A stretch of DNA of 64,000 nt from Arcobacter sp. F155 (GTDB taxonomy: Bacteria; Campylobacterota; Campylobacteria; Campylobacterales; Arcobacteraceae), in the NCBI RefSeq assembly GCF_004116455.1, contig NZ_PDJU01000001.1, positions 1-64,000 on the forward strand, in the 5' to 3' direction. The notes below the pieces were generated by a model. The model did not search any database. It was given only the letters and a program-made list of their open reading frames with translations, and was not told the origin of the DNA. Position 1 is the first letter of the stretch. The number at the start of each line of letters is the position of its first letter. A program made the translations under genes and the position numbers. Positions 26,169 to 34,453 of this stretch are shown piece by piece.

Positions 26169-28085
26169 TTAATTATCTATTGGAAGTTTAATAGTAAAAC
26201 AAGCACCTCTATAATCACTATTATTATAATTGAAATCTATATTCTCAACAAAAATTTGACCATTCATATTTTTTCTAATAATCTCTTGACTCATGTAAAG
26301 ACCTATTCCAGTTCCTTGAGATTTATGCTTAGTTGTAAAGTATGGTTCAAATACTCTTGGTAGAATATCTTCAGGTATTCCACCTGCATTATCTTTTATA
26401 GAAATCTCTATAGTCTCTTTTTTCTTTAAAACATCAATAAATATTGTTTTCTTTTCTTCAAAATCTTTTTTTACAAGTTCATCTCTTGCATTATTTAAAA
26501 TATTTATTACTACTTGAATAAACTCATTTTCAAGGTTTTTAATATCTGCATCAGCACTATTTTTTATGATTTCAATATTTTTATTATGGAATTGCACATA
26601 AACTAGGGCTAAAGCTTTATCTAAAGCATTTTGTATAGAAAAGGCTTCTTTGTTTTTATCAGTTTTGAAGAAGTTTCTAAAGTCGTCAATTGTTTTAGAA
26701 AGAAATTGTGCTGAGTTATTTATTCCCTCAAGACTCTCTATTAAAAACTTATCATCTAAGATATCCATCTCTTTTTGCAGTTTTAAACCTGTTGCAGTAG
26801 TAGAAATAGTTGATAATGGTTGTCTCCATTGATGAGCGATATTTCCTATCATCTCACCCATTGCGGCCATTTTTGATTGTTGGGCTAAAATATTTTGTTG
26901 TTTTGTATTTTCTATTAGGTGTTCTCTGATTTCTCTTTTATATTTTCTAAACTTTTTTTGTAATATTTTAGAAAAATAGATTGAACTTAGAAGTAATATT
27001 ACCACTAAAAATAGAGATATTTCAAGGGTTTTTTTAAGACTCTCCTGATATTCATTTTCTATCTCTTCTTTTTTATCTTTAATAGCTTTTTTTAAATCAT
27101 CTTCATAGAAACCAGTTCCAATAACCCATTGCCAATCTTGAAAACCTCTTACAAAGCTAATCTTTTTTATTGATTCTGCTCCATCTGGTTTTATAAATTG
27201 TGTATATTCATAGAACCCTGAACCACTTTTAGATATCTCAACTAGTTTTTTTATTACTGTTCTTATTTGTTTTGCATCATTATTTGTAATTGCATCTTTT
27301 CCAATATACTCTTTTTTAATATGACTTAAATAGATATAGTCATAATTGATTACAAATACATAGCCATTTTGTCCAAATTGTAAGTTTTTGATATGTTTTA
27401 GTATTTTTTCTTTTACTTCTTGCTCATAATCTTCGATATATTCACCAGTTCCTATAAACCAATCAAAAGGTTCAAAGTTTTTAATATATCCAAGTTTTTC
27501 TCTCATTTTATCTTGTTTATTTGGGTTATACCAGTACCAAGAGTAGAAAGTAGAGTTGTTCTTTGATAAAGCTTTATTCATCTCTTGGATAATAAAAGTT
27601 CCCTTTGAATCTTGGTGATTAATAAAGTTTGTGCCTTCTAGGTTTTCATTATATGGAAGAAGAAGATTTTTACCACTTTTTTCATAGATAAAAAAGTATC
27701 CACGTCCTTTATTAAATCTAACATCTCTTAGGGCATCAATAATAAGCTTTTTAATTAACTCTGGATTTTTGTTTTTATTTCTTTCATAAATAGAGTTTGC
27801 AATAGAGTGAGCATTTTCAACTGCTCCTTTGATTGAGTTTTTTAACTCTTCTTTAGTATAACTTCTCTCTTTTTCAATAAAGTTATAAATAGAATCAACT
27901 CTTGTTTTAATTAGGTTTTTATTTTTTTGAATATATTCTTGAGTGATTTTTTCTTTTTCTTTTTCAAAAGTATTATTTTTATCAATAAACTGAAAAATAA
28001 TAATAATCAGCGATAAGATAATAATAAAAAATGAAGGTGTGTATTTAATTATTTTTAAAAATTGTTTTTCGTTTTCAAATATCAT
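26169..28085 (-). CDS. Cache-domain sensor histidine kinase
   Basis: This encodes 638 residues. A first membrane helix (about 15-33) is followed by a periplasmic region with two Cache-like units: GRGYFFIYEKSGKNLLLPY (about 122-140) and NGYVFVINYDYIYLSHIKK (about 240-260). Each ends in a WxxGTGxYxxD-type motif (DWFIGTGEYIED and QWVIGTGFYEDD). A second membrane helix (about 350-370), a coiled linker, HisKA with GNIAHQWRQPLSTIS (His near residue 418) and HATPase motifs NNARDEL and GTGIGLYMSQEI follow. It should sense small organic ligands in the periplasm. No response regulator is adjacent, so it is an orphan kinase. Confidence 0.88.
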   Translation of the reverse strand: MIFENEKQFLKIIKYTPSFFIIILSLIIIIFQFIDKNNTFEKEKEKITQEYIQKNKNLIKTRVDSIYNFIEKERSYTKEELKNSIKGAVENAHSIANSIYERNKNKNPELIKKLIIDALRDVRFNKGRGYFFIYEKSGKNLLLPYNENLEGTNFINHQDSKGTFIIQEMNKALSKNNSTFYSWYWYNPNKQDKMREKLGYIKNFEPFDWFIGTGEYIEDYEQEVKEKILKHIKNLQFGQNGYVFVINYDYIYLSHIKKEYIGKDAITNNDAKQIRTVIKKLVEISKSGSGFYEYTQFIKPDGAESIKKISFVRGFQDWQWVIGTGFYEDDLKKAIKDKKEEIENEYQESLKKTLEISLFLVVILLLSSIYFSKILQKKFRKYKREIREHLIENTKQQNILAQQSKMAAMGEMIGNIAHQWRQPLSTISTTATGLKLQKEMDILDDKFLIESLEGINNSAQFLSKTIDDFRNFFKTDKNKEAFSIQNALDKALALVYVQFHNKNIEIIKNSADADIKNLENEFIQVVINILNNARDELVKKDFEEKKTIFIDVLKKKETIEISIKDNAGGIPEDILPRVFEPYFTTKHKSQGTGIGLYMSQEIIRKNMNGQIFVENIDFNYNNSDYRGACFTIKLPIDN

Positions 28086-28167
28086 GTTTTATCACCTATT
28101 AAATCTTCGTGATTATAACTATTCTGTAGTTAAACTTCGATATACTTTTAACAAAAAATGGAGAAAA

Positions 28168-29097
28168 ATGAAAAAAAACTTTACAAAAAAATCATTATTC
28201 GAAATTTATGCTTACTTTAATAATAAAAAAGAAGAAAAAATAATAAATATTATTGTTTTAAATCCTGACGTAGTTGAAAATGCTTATGCAGGAGAGAAAA
28301 TATTATTAGAAGATGAAGAGTATGTATATAGATCATATAAGTCTTGGAATGATTTAGCAGAAAAATTCCACTATAAAATGTTGACTCCAATGTTAATAGA
28401 TAAAAACTTTGTGGAGTTGAGTTTCTTAAAACTTGAAGATAAGACTTTTCATTCAAGTAAAGAAGTTGAAGAGAAGTATGGTGTTGATTCACAATTTTCA
28501 AGAATAAATAAAAATGAAGAGCCTGAGTTTTTTCACTCTTATTTACAAGCATTAAAAAATGTAAAAGTAAATAAAAGAAAAAGAGTTTTAAACCTTGGAG
28601 TTAATAATGCAGAAGAGTTTGAACTTATCAAAACAGCATTTAAAGATGAGTTCTTAGAGATTGAGTTTGTAGGTATTGATTATTGTCTTTCTGCAATTAA
28701 AAAGGCAAAAGAGAAGTTTATAGAAGATGATAATGTAAAGTTTTATTCCTATGATATAAATCTTTTAGATGAACTAGATTTAGGAAAGTTTGATTTGATA
28801 ATCTCAATTGGAACACTTCAAAGTTCAAATTTAGATTTTAACGCTATTTTTATGCATATTGTTCAAAACTATTTAGAGAAAACAGGTGCATTAATCCTAG
28901 GTTTTCCAAACTGTAGATGGCTTGGTGGTGAAGTTGTTTATGGGGCAAAAGCTCCAAATTATAGTTTTAGTGAACAGTCTTTACTGTATAAAGATGCTTT
29001 CTTTTGTAAAAAGTATTTACAACAAAAGAAGTTTAGAGTTACTCTTACTGGTAAGTATTATACTATTTTAACGGCTACATCAATAAGAGCAAATTAA
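28168..29097 (+). CDS. SAM-dependent methyltransferase-like protein
   Basis: This encodes 309 residues from the ATG at 28168, preceded by GGAG; the open frame upstream overlaps the divergent kinase gene and is not needed. The class I Rossmann core lies in the second half. It has KRVLNLGVNNAEEFELIK (motif I, about 135-152), VGIDYCLSAIKKAKEKF (motif II), KFYSYDINLLDEL and KFDLIISIGTLQSS (motif IV). The N-terminal 130 residues are helical and not recognised. The usual GxGxG of motif I is degenerate (LGVNNAE), so binding of SAM is probable rather than certain. The substrate is unknown. It is a single gene with a 82-bp divergent promoter region. Confidence 0.65.
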   Translation: MKKNFTKKSLFEIYAYFNNKKEEKIINIIVLNPDVVENAYAGEKILLEDEEYVYRSYKSWNDLAEKFHYKMLTPMLIDKNFVELSFLKLEDKTFHSSKEVEEKYGVDSQFSRINKNEEPEFFHSYLQALKNVKVNKRKRVLNLGVNNAEEFELIKTAFKDEFLEIEFVGIDYCLSAIKKAKEKFIEDDNVKFYSYDINLLDELDLGKFDLIISIGTLQSSNLDFNAIFMHIVQNYLEKTGALILGFPNCRWLGGEVVYGAKAPNYSFSEQSLLYKDAFFCKKYLQQKKFRVTLTGKYYTILTATSIRAN

Positions 29098-29147
29098 GTG
29101 GTGTTTTCTTTTAAAGTCTTATTTACACAGACTTTACACAAGAAAAT

Positions 29148-29153
29148 TATAAA
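29148..29153 (+). promoter_or_regulatory. -10 box for the DsbB/TlpA pair
   Basis: TATAAA within TTATAAAATATG lies 29 bp before the start of the DsbB-like gene. A short repeat AAAGTC-N11-GACTTT lies just upstream (29113-29135) and may be the methyltransferase terminator. Confidence 0.4.
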
Positions 29154-29182
29154 ATATGAAAAAATATAGGATTAGTTAAATA

Positions 29183-29599
29183 ATGAATAAAGTTAATTCA
29201 AGTCTTGTTCTTGTAATGTTTATTGTAGCTTCTATAGCTACTTTAGGGTCACTATTTTTTAGTGAAGTAATGGAGTTTATTCCTTGTAGTATGTGTTGGT
29301 ATCAAAGAATTTTTATGTATCCACTAGTTTTAATCTTTTTAATCAATCTTTTATATCCAGATGATAAACTATTTAAATACTCAGCACCACTTGTTTTTGT
29401 AGGTTTAGGGTTTGCTATTTACCACAACTTACTTATGTGGGGAATTGTTCCAGAAAGTGCAGTACCTTGTAAACAAGGGGTTCCTTGTTCAACTGAGTAT
29501 TTTGAGTACTTTGGATTTATAAATATTCCATTCTTATCATTAGCAGCATATGGAATAATCGCAGTATTACTATTAAGTTTACAAAAAAGTAGAGCATAA
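29183..29599 (+). CDS. DsbB/BdbC-like disulfide bond formation protein
   Basis: This encodes 138 residues with four membrane helices. The first periplasmic loop has the redox pair CSMC (Cys35, Cys38) followed by WYQRIFMYPL, and the second has Cys96 and Cys102 in VPCKQGVPCSTEY. This is the two-pair layout by which DsbB reoxidises DsbA and passes electrons to quinone. BdbC-type short forms lack extra loops, as here. It is followed 15 bp later by a TlpA-like thioredoxin lipoprotein, so the pair forms a small periplasmic thiol-redox unit. The DsbA partner is not in the window. Confidence 0.88.
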   Translation: MNKVNSSLVLVMFIVASIATLGSLFFSEVMEFIPCSMCWYQRIFMYPLVLIFLINLLYPDDKLFKYSAPLVFVGLGFAIYHNLLMWGIVPESAVPCKQGVPCSTEYFEYFGFINIPFLSLAAYGIIAVLLLSLQKSRA

Positions 29600-29614
29600 A
29601 GGAGAAATTAGTAT

Positions 29615-30172
29615 ATGAAGAGACTATCTTTATTATTTATATCAATATTTGCAGTATTGATTTTTACAGGATGTAATTCAAGTGATGAGGCAGTAACAAT
29701 TGTAGAAGATAATACAAGTTTTGAAGAGCTTAAAAAGCAAAGTAATAAAACTTATAATCTTAAAACAACAGATGGTAGAACAATTACATTAACAGTAGAG
29801 AATGATGTTTTAACATCAGAGCAGTTAAAAGGAAAGTATGTATTACTTAACTTCTGGGCTACTTGGTGTCCTCCTTGTATTAAAGAAATGCCTGTATTTA
29901 ATAAATTATATGAGAAGTATCAAGATAAGTTTGAACTAATCGGAATTTTATTTGAAAGAGATAAAGATGTTCAAGAGTTAGCTGCTTTTATGGAAAAGCA
30001 TAAGATTAAATTTCCTATTACAGTAGGGGAAGAAAACTTTAGAATGGCAAAAGCTTTTGATGATGTTAATAAAATTCCTGAGTCATTTCTTTATGGAACA
30101 GATGGTAGGTTTTTAAAGAAATATGTTGGAGAAGTTGGAGAAAAGGACTTAGAAAGCTTTCTTAGTAAATAG
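29615..30172 (+). CDS. TlpA-like thioredoxin-fold lipoprotein
   Basis: This encodes 185 residues, preceded by AAAGGAG. A lipoprotein signal ends in LIFTGC, with Cys20 as the lipidated residue. A TlpA/ResA-type thioredoxin domain (about 55-185) carries the active site WATWCPPC (Cys85, Cys88), preceded by YVLLNF, and the cis-proline region KIPESFLYGTDGRFL. It should act as a membrane-anchored periplasmic thiol oxidoreductase, for example in cytochrome c maturation or protection against peroxides. It is co-transcribed with the DsbB-like gene upstream. The exact partner is not visible. Confidence 0.88.
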   Translation: MKRLSLLFISIFAVLIFTGCNSSDEAVTIVEDNTSFEELKKQSNKTYNLKTTDGRTITLTVENDVLTSEQLKGKYVLLNFWATWCPPCIKEMPVFNKLYEKYQDKFELIGILFERDKDVQELAAFMEKHKIKFPITVGEENFRMAKAFDDVNKIPESFLYGTDGRFLKKYVGEVGEKDLESFLSK

Positions 30173-30188
30173 TTTATGAAGTTTATTT

Positions 30189-30198
30189 TAGTATACTA
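30189..30198. repeat. TAGTATACTA palindrome, copy 1
   Basis: A perfect 10-bp palindrome in the 60-bp gap before the gene at 30233. An identical copy sits 35 bp downstream at the start codon. It may also provide a -10-like sequence. Confidence 0.5.
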
Positions 30199-30223
30199 AT
30201 AATTATTTTTTACACTTGAAGGA

Positions 30224-30233
30224 TAGTATACTA
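30224..30233. repeat. TAGTATACTA palindrome, copy 2, at the start codon
   Basis: The second copy fills the space between the ribosome site GAAGGA and the ATG at 30233, and shares its last A with the ATG. It could be an operator or a translational control element. Confidence 0.5.
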
Positions 30234-31441
30234 TGAGTGACTTCTTAAGCCTTATAAAAGAATCAAATTACAATTTATTAGAAATTTATAAACAAGCTCC
30301 CAATGAGACTTTGATAATAGTTGCAGTGCTATTAGCTTTAATAGCACTTGCATTTTTCTTTATTAATCACAGTATCAAAAAATCTACAGTTTTAAAAGAG
30401 ATATCTAAAATTGATGATATAAAAACTTTTGATGAACTAAATGCAAAATTTGTACTTTTTATTAATGAAGTACCAAAAAGAGGTGAGGTTGTAGCAAAAG
30501 CTTTAGATAAAAATAAAGATAAGATTTTATTTAAATCACTAAAACTTTTATCAACTTTTTCAATTAAAGATAAAATCAAAAAATATCAGATAATTAGTAA
30601 ACGATTTAAGCAGTTATCTAATAGCTCATCAAAATATAACAATGATAAATTAACTTCATATTTTAAAAACAAATCTTTACAGTTATTAAGTAATGAATTA
30701 ACTAATGAGATTAATGAATACTCTTCTACAACACATTTTTGCCAAGATGAGGTAGAAAATGTAAATGCTATTGTTCAATATGCAAACAAGCAAAACTCTC
30801 CTTGGCAAATTTTAGATGTACTATTTAAAAATTTAAATAGATTCTCTTTTTCTTATAATATTGAACTTTTCAAATTTATTGAAAAACTAAATAAAAAAGA
30901 GTCTAATCAAGTATATGATTATTGTAAAGAGAAAATTGATTCTATTTTCACAAGTGGTGAAGATGAAGTATCAGTTAATATTTTAGAGTATCTTTATGAA
31001 AAAGAAGAGAAAGAAAAAGTTTATGAATATATAAAAACTTTAACTAATGCTTCTTATTTACAATATTTATATAAAGTTTTATTTGATGAAAAAGATGACT
31101 TACATCTTGACTTAGCATTTATAGCAAATCCTACACAAATAGAAAATGACTACAAAGAGTATATAGATAACTCTTTAACTACAAACTGGAGAGATAAGGA
31201 GCACATTGAGTTTGTTTCAAAGTCGCCAGGTGTTTTAGATGTTTTAGGTCATGCTGAGTTTAGAAGTTTAATTGAAAGAGTAGATAGAATTAAAACTGAT
31301 ATTGAAAATAATAAGAAGATAGAAGAGGCTTTAACTATTGCAAAAAGAGCTGAATCTATTGCAATAGAAGCAAAATCTTTTAATCAATCTGGTTCTAAAA
31401 AGAAAAAAGAGAAACCAGTAGTTCAGCCAAGAGTTGATTAG
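30233..31441 (+). CDS. Membrane-anchored helical protein of unknown function
   Basis: This encodes 402 residues that I do not recognise. A single membrane segment near residues 26-47 (TLIIVAVLLALIALAFFFIN) is followed by a cytosolic-looking, almost entirely helical region rich in Lys, Glu and Asn. The C-terminus carries a helical IEEALTIAKRAESIAIEAK and a basic GSKKKKEKPVVQPRVD tail. The helical repeats (YDYCKEKIDS, LEYLYEKEEKEKVYEYIKT) suggest a TPR-like or HEAT-like solenoid, but no motif is clear. It is followed 8 bp later by another small membrane protein, so the two probably form a unit. No function is assigned. Confidence 0.6.
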   Translation: MSDFLSLIKESNYNLLEIYKQAPNETLIIVAVLLALIALAFFFINHSIKKSTVLKEISKIDDIKTFDELNAKFVLFINEVPKRGEVVAKALDKNKDKILFKSLKLLSTFSIKDKIKKYQIISKRFKQLSNSSSKYNNDKLTSYFKNKSLQLLSNELTNEINEYSSTTHFCQDEVENVNAIVQYANKQNSPWQILDVLFKNLNRFSFSYNIELFKFIEKLNKKESNQVYDYCKEKIDSIFTSGEDEVSVNILEYLYEKEEKEKVYEYIKTLTNASYLQYLYKVLFDEKDDLHLDLAFIANPTQIENDYKEYIDNSLTTNWRDKEHIEFVSKSPGVLDVLGHAEFRSLIERVDRIKTDIENNKKIEEALTIAKRAESIAIEAKSFNQSGSKKKKEKPVVQPRVD

Positions 31442-31449
31442 GAGCTTTT

Positions 31450-31743
31450 TTGGAAGTTTTAGTAGTTGTTTTAGGTTTAGCCCTAATTGCTTTTTTAGTC
31501 CTTTATTTAGGAAACAATACAAGTAGAAAAGAGTATCGTTCAAGTGCTTTAAAAAAAGAAGAACTTATTCAAAAGTATGAAGATGAGATGAAAGCTATAA
31601 TTGAACAGTATAAAGATGACCCAGATACTTTAACTACAAAAAAAATAGAGTATCTAAAAAAAGCAAGTAATAAGATTCATAATAATATATTCTTTAGTGA
31701 TAGTGAAGCAAAAGCCTTAGTTCAAAGGCTTGCTTCTTTATAG
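31450..31743 (+). CDS. Small single-pass membrane protein of unknown function
   Basis: This encodes 97 residues from a TTG start at 31450, five bases after TAGGAG. An N-terminal helix (EVLVVVLGLALIAFLVLYLG) is followed by a charged coiled region (KKEELIQKYEDEMKAIIEQY, then a DSEAKALVQRLASL tail). It is adjacent to the 402-residue membrane protein and may interact with it. It resembles no family that I can name. Confidence 0.6.
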   Translation: MEVLVVVLGLALIAFLVLYLGNNTSRKEYRSSALKKEELIQKYEDEMKAIIEQYKDDPDTLTTKKIEYLKKASNKIHNNIFFSDSEAKALVQRLASL

Positions 31744-31744
31744 T

Positions 31745-32212
31745 CTAAAACTCGGCGCTAGCTACCCAGTTGTCTGGTTCTTCCAAGAAATGAACAATCT
31801 CTTCTAAAACCTTTTTATGTTTTGTTTCTTCGTGAGCAATCTCTATAAATATTTGTCTCTCTTGTTCATCTTCAATATCTTTTGATTTTTCTATATAAAA
31901 GTTATGAGAGTTTTCTTCTCTTTTTATTGCATCTTTGTAGTAGTTTATTTGTTTTTCATCAAAGCTTACATTATCTTTTTCATTAGCAAGTGTTTCAAAG
32001 ATTGTTTGAGTATCAGTAATAAGATTTAGATTATCAATATCTAGCTTTTCTTTTTTCATCATGCTTTTAAAAACATTGTAGTGCTTAACTTCTTCTTCTG
32101 CAAGCATAGTGAAAATTCTTTTTAATCCAGCATTTGGTGACATATTAGCCATTTCTCTATAGTAGGCTTCACCTTCTTTTTCTACTTTCATTGCATACTC
32201 ATAGACATTCAT
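31745..32212 (-). CDS. Ferritin-like/rubrerythrin-type diiron protein
   Basis: This encodes 155 residues from the ATG at 32210-32212, preceded by AAAGGAGAAG; an in-frame ATG eight codons upstream is less likely. The four-helix bundle has two metal half-sites. The first is EKEGEAYYREMA then LAEEEVKHYNVF, and the second is KREENSHNFYIEKS then IAHEETKHKKVLEEI, the ExxH pattern of rubrerythrin-like diiron proteins. No C-terminal rubredoxin Cys4 domain is present. Such proteins reduce peroxide or store iron, so a role in oxidative stress is likely. It lies tail to tail with the small membrane gene, with 1 bp between stops. Confidence 0.85.
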   Translation of the reverse strand: MNVYEYAMKVEKEGEAYYREMANMSPNAGLKRIFTMLAEEEVKHYNVFKSMMKKEKLDIDNLNLITDTQTIFETLANEKDNVSFDEKQINYYKDAIKREENSHNFYIEKSKDIEDEQERQIFIEIAHEETKHKKVLEEIVHFLEEPDNWVASAEF

Positions 32213-32290
32213 CTTCTTCTCCTTTATGCGTAACAATTAGTGTTACTATAATATCTAACAAAGAAAATAATGTCAATGAAATATAAAGTT

Positions 32291-33040
32291 TTAACTATAA
32301 GATTGGCTAATAGGTGGAAAACTTTCAAATGATTTTTTTATGGCATTGTGAATTGATGTTTTATATTTAGAAACTTGTGCAGGTGCAGCAAATTGAATGA
32401 AGTCTTCTGACCACTCAATTGTTTTCTCTTTTTTATAAACAAAAGCAACATTTTTGCTTAGTTCATCTTTGCATCTTCTATAGATAGTTTGTGCATAGTT
32501 GTTGATATAAATAAACTCTTTTGGATTGATTTTTTCTCCCCATGCAAAGAATACAAACTTTCCTTTTGGAATAATATTTTTGCAGTCTAAATACATAATA
32601 TCTCTATCAAACTCAGTATTTTGTTGTGAATAGTAAATCTCTAAGTCTTGGTCAAACTTCATAAGTAATGAAGAAGCATCAATATTTTTTTCCATAAGAT
32701 TAAATAGGTTTACAATCTCTACAAGTTTTCCTTCAAATTGATTTCCCATAGCATGTTTATATAGTGTAATATAGTCTTCACACTTTAGCTCTACCATTTC
32801 ATCGTATTGGTCAAAGTCTTGGTCTAATAAATATTTATTAGAGTCATATCCCACAGGAGTAACAAGTGGACTATACATAATAATAGTTCCTACAATGTTC
32901 TTCTTTTTGTCTTTGTTTGTTTTAATTAATTGTTTAAGCTGTTTAGCATCAATTTGTTCATCTTCTTTATTAAAATATAGATAACTTGAAGTTAAAAATA
33001 CTTCTTCATATTTAGTTTCTAAAGTTCCAAAATATTGCAT
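32291..33040 (-). CDS. Conserved-looking protein of unknown function
   Basis: This encodes 249 residues, soluble, with no signal peptide, no membrane segment and no motif that I recognise. Alternating hydrophobic strands (NIVGTIIMYSPLVTPVGYD, KGKFVFFAWGEKINPKEF) suggest an alpha/beta fold, and a PKGKFVFFAWGEK segment near residue 165 stands out. The C-terminus is APAQVSKYKTSIHNAIKKSFESFPPISQSYS in pieces. It is preceded by AAGGA, and its upstream region carries the large inverted repeat at 33223-33278. The neighbours (ferritin-like gene and aminotransferase) give no function. Confidence 0.7.
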   Translation of the reverse strand: MQYFGTLETKYEEVFLTSSYLYFNKEDEQIDAKQLKQLIKTNKDKKKNIVGTIIMYSPLVTPVGYDSNKYLLDQDFDQYDEMVELKCEDYITLYKHAMGNQFEGKLVEIVNLFNLMEKNIDASSLLMKFDQDLEIYYSQQNTEFDRDIMYLDCKNIIPKGKFVFFAWGEKINPKEFIYINNYAQTIYRRCKDELSKNVAFVYKKEKTIEWSEDFIQFAAPAQVSKYKTSIHNAIKKSFESFPPISQSYS

Positions 33041-33222
33041 AAAAATCCTTGTATTAGTCCTGAAATAGTATCAAAAGTAAGCTCAGACTTTGTTAAAATA
33101 GGAATAAAACTTAAATAAGACTAAAATACTCCTATTTGTTTTAGGGTGTGATTTTTGGTTAAGAGTAGTTTGCTAATATTTCAATACATTAAAAGAATTT
33201 GATGTAAACTACACAGCCAAAT

Positions 33223-33278
33223 TTAATGAGAGTTAGCATTTTTTTATTCTTCTCCTTCGCTAATGCTACTCTCATTAA
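33223..33278. repeat. Large inverted repeat between divergent genes
   Basis: TTAATGAGAGTTAGCAT (33223-33239) and ATGCTACTCTCATTAA (33263-33278) pair as a 16-bp stem with one bulged base. The T-rich loop is 23 bases. A shorter alternative pairing TTAGC (33233-33237) with GCTAA (33259-33263) is possible. It lies in the 297-bp region between divergent genes 32291-33040 and 33338-34453, where a terminator would not be expected. A small RNA or an operator is possible. Confidence 0.75.
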
Positions 33279-33305
33279 TATATCAAAAATCCAACTTTTT
33301 TATAG

Positions 33306-33311
33306 TATAAT
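33306..33311 (+). promoter_or_regulatory. -10 box of the aminotransferase gene
   Basis: TATAAT within TATAGTATAATCC lies 26 bp before the ATG at 33338, which follows TTAGGATTACTT. Evidence is motif and spacing. Confidence 0.6.
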
Positions 33312-33337
33312 CCATTTTTTAATTATTAGGATTACTT

Positions 33338-34453
33338 ATGCGATATGAAAATATGAACTCTTTTATTGTTATGGATATAGTTAGAGAAGCTTTGAAATAT
33401 GAAGATACTATACATTTTGAAATAGGGCAACCTGACTTAAATCCAAACCCTAAAGTAAAAGAGGCTTTAAAACAAGCAGTTGATGAAAATAAATTCTCTT
33501 ATACTGAAAGTTTAGGTTTAAAAAGTTTACGTGATAAAATAGTAGCTCACTATAAAAAAGAGTATGGTGTAGATATTGACTCTTCTCAGATTTTATTAAC
33601 TCCTGGAACATCAGGGGCATTTTTAGTAGCTTATACTTTAACTTTAAAACAAAATGGAAAACTAGGACTTAGCGATCCTTCTTATCCTTGTTATAAGAAC
33701 TTTGCAAATATGCTTGATATAGAACCTGTTTTTATGAATATTGATAAGTCATGTGATTATGAGTTGAAAGTTGAGCATTTAGAAAAACAGAACTTAGATG
33801 CTCTTCAAATATCTTCTCCTTCTAATCCAACGGGAAATATCTATGGTGATAGAAATTTAAAAGAGCTAGTTGAGTATTGTGATAAAAATAGTATCTCTTT
33901 TATTTCAGATGAGTTATATCATGGTTTAGTTTATGAAAAAGATGTTTCAACTGCTTTACAGTTTAGTGATAATGTCTTTGTTATCAATGGCTTTTCTAAA
34001 TACTACTGTATGCCAGGACTTAGACTTGGTTGGATAATAGTTCCAAAGAACTTAGTAAGAGAAGCTGAGATTGTGGCTCAAAATATTTTTATCTCTGCTC
34101 CAACTCTTTCTCAATATGCAGCTTTAGAAGCTTTTGATTATGAGTATTTAGAAAATATAAAAAACAGTTTTAAACAAAGACGAGATTATTTATATAAAGA
34201 GTTAAATGAAATCTTTAGTGTTGATGCTAAGCCTGATGGAGCTTTTTATCTTTGGGCTGATGTTTCAAAATATACAGATGATAGCTTTGCTTTTGCAAAA
34301 GAGTTATTAGAAAACATTCATATAGCAACAACTCCAGGAAAAGATTTTGGAACTAACAGCACAAATAAGTATTTAAGATTTGCCTACACAAGAGATATAA
34401 AGCATATGGAAGAGGGAATTAAAAGATTAAAAGAGTATCTACAAAGTAGATAA
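33338..34453 (+). CDS. PLP-dependent aminotransferase (class I/II)
   Basis: This encodes 371 residues. The fold I signature elements are in order: FEIGQPDLNPNPKVKEAL near residues 28-45, LLTPGTSGAFLVAYTL, SSPSNPTGNIYGD, ISDELYHGLVYE, and the PLP lysine in VINGFSKYYCMPGLRLGW (about residue 225). A C-terminal KYLRFAYTRDIKHMEEG carries the carboxylate-binding Arg. It transfers amino groups between an amino acid and a keto acid; the substrate (aspartate, alanine or aromatic type) cannot be read. It overlaps the convergent HAD gene by 15 bp. Confidence 0.88.
   Translation: MRYENMNSFIVMDIVREALKYEDTIHFEIGQPDLNPNPKVKEALKQAVDENKFSYTESLGLKSLRDKIVAHYKKEYGVDIDSSQILLTPGTSGAFLVAYTLTLKQNGKLGLSDPSYPCYKNFANMLDIEPVFMNIDKSCDYELKVEHLEKQNLDALQISSPSNPTGNIYGDRNLKELVEYCDKNSISFISDELYHGLVYEKDVSTALQFSDNVFVINGFSKYYCMPGLRLGWIIVPKNLVREAEIVAQNIFISAPTLSQYAALEAFDYEYLENIKNSFKQRRDYLYKELNEIFSVDAKPDGAFYLWADVSKYTDDSFAFAKELLENIHIATTPGKDFGTNSTNKYLRFAYTRDIKHMEEGIKRLKEYLQSR

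Noticed and set aside
33223-33278. Inverted repeat as a MITE or insertion sequence end
   Set aside because: No flanking target duplication and no second copy in the window.
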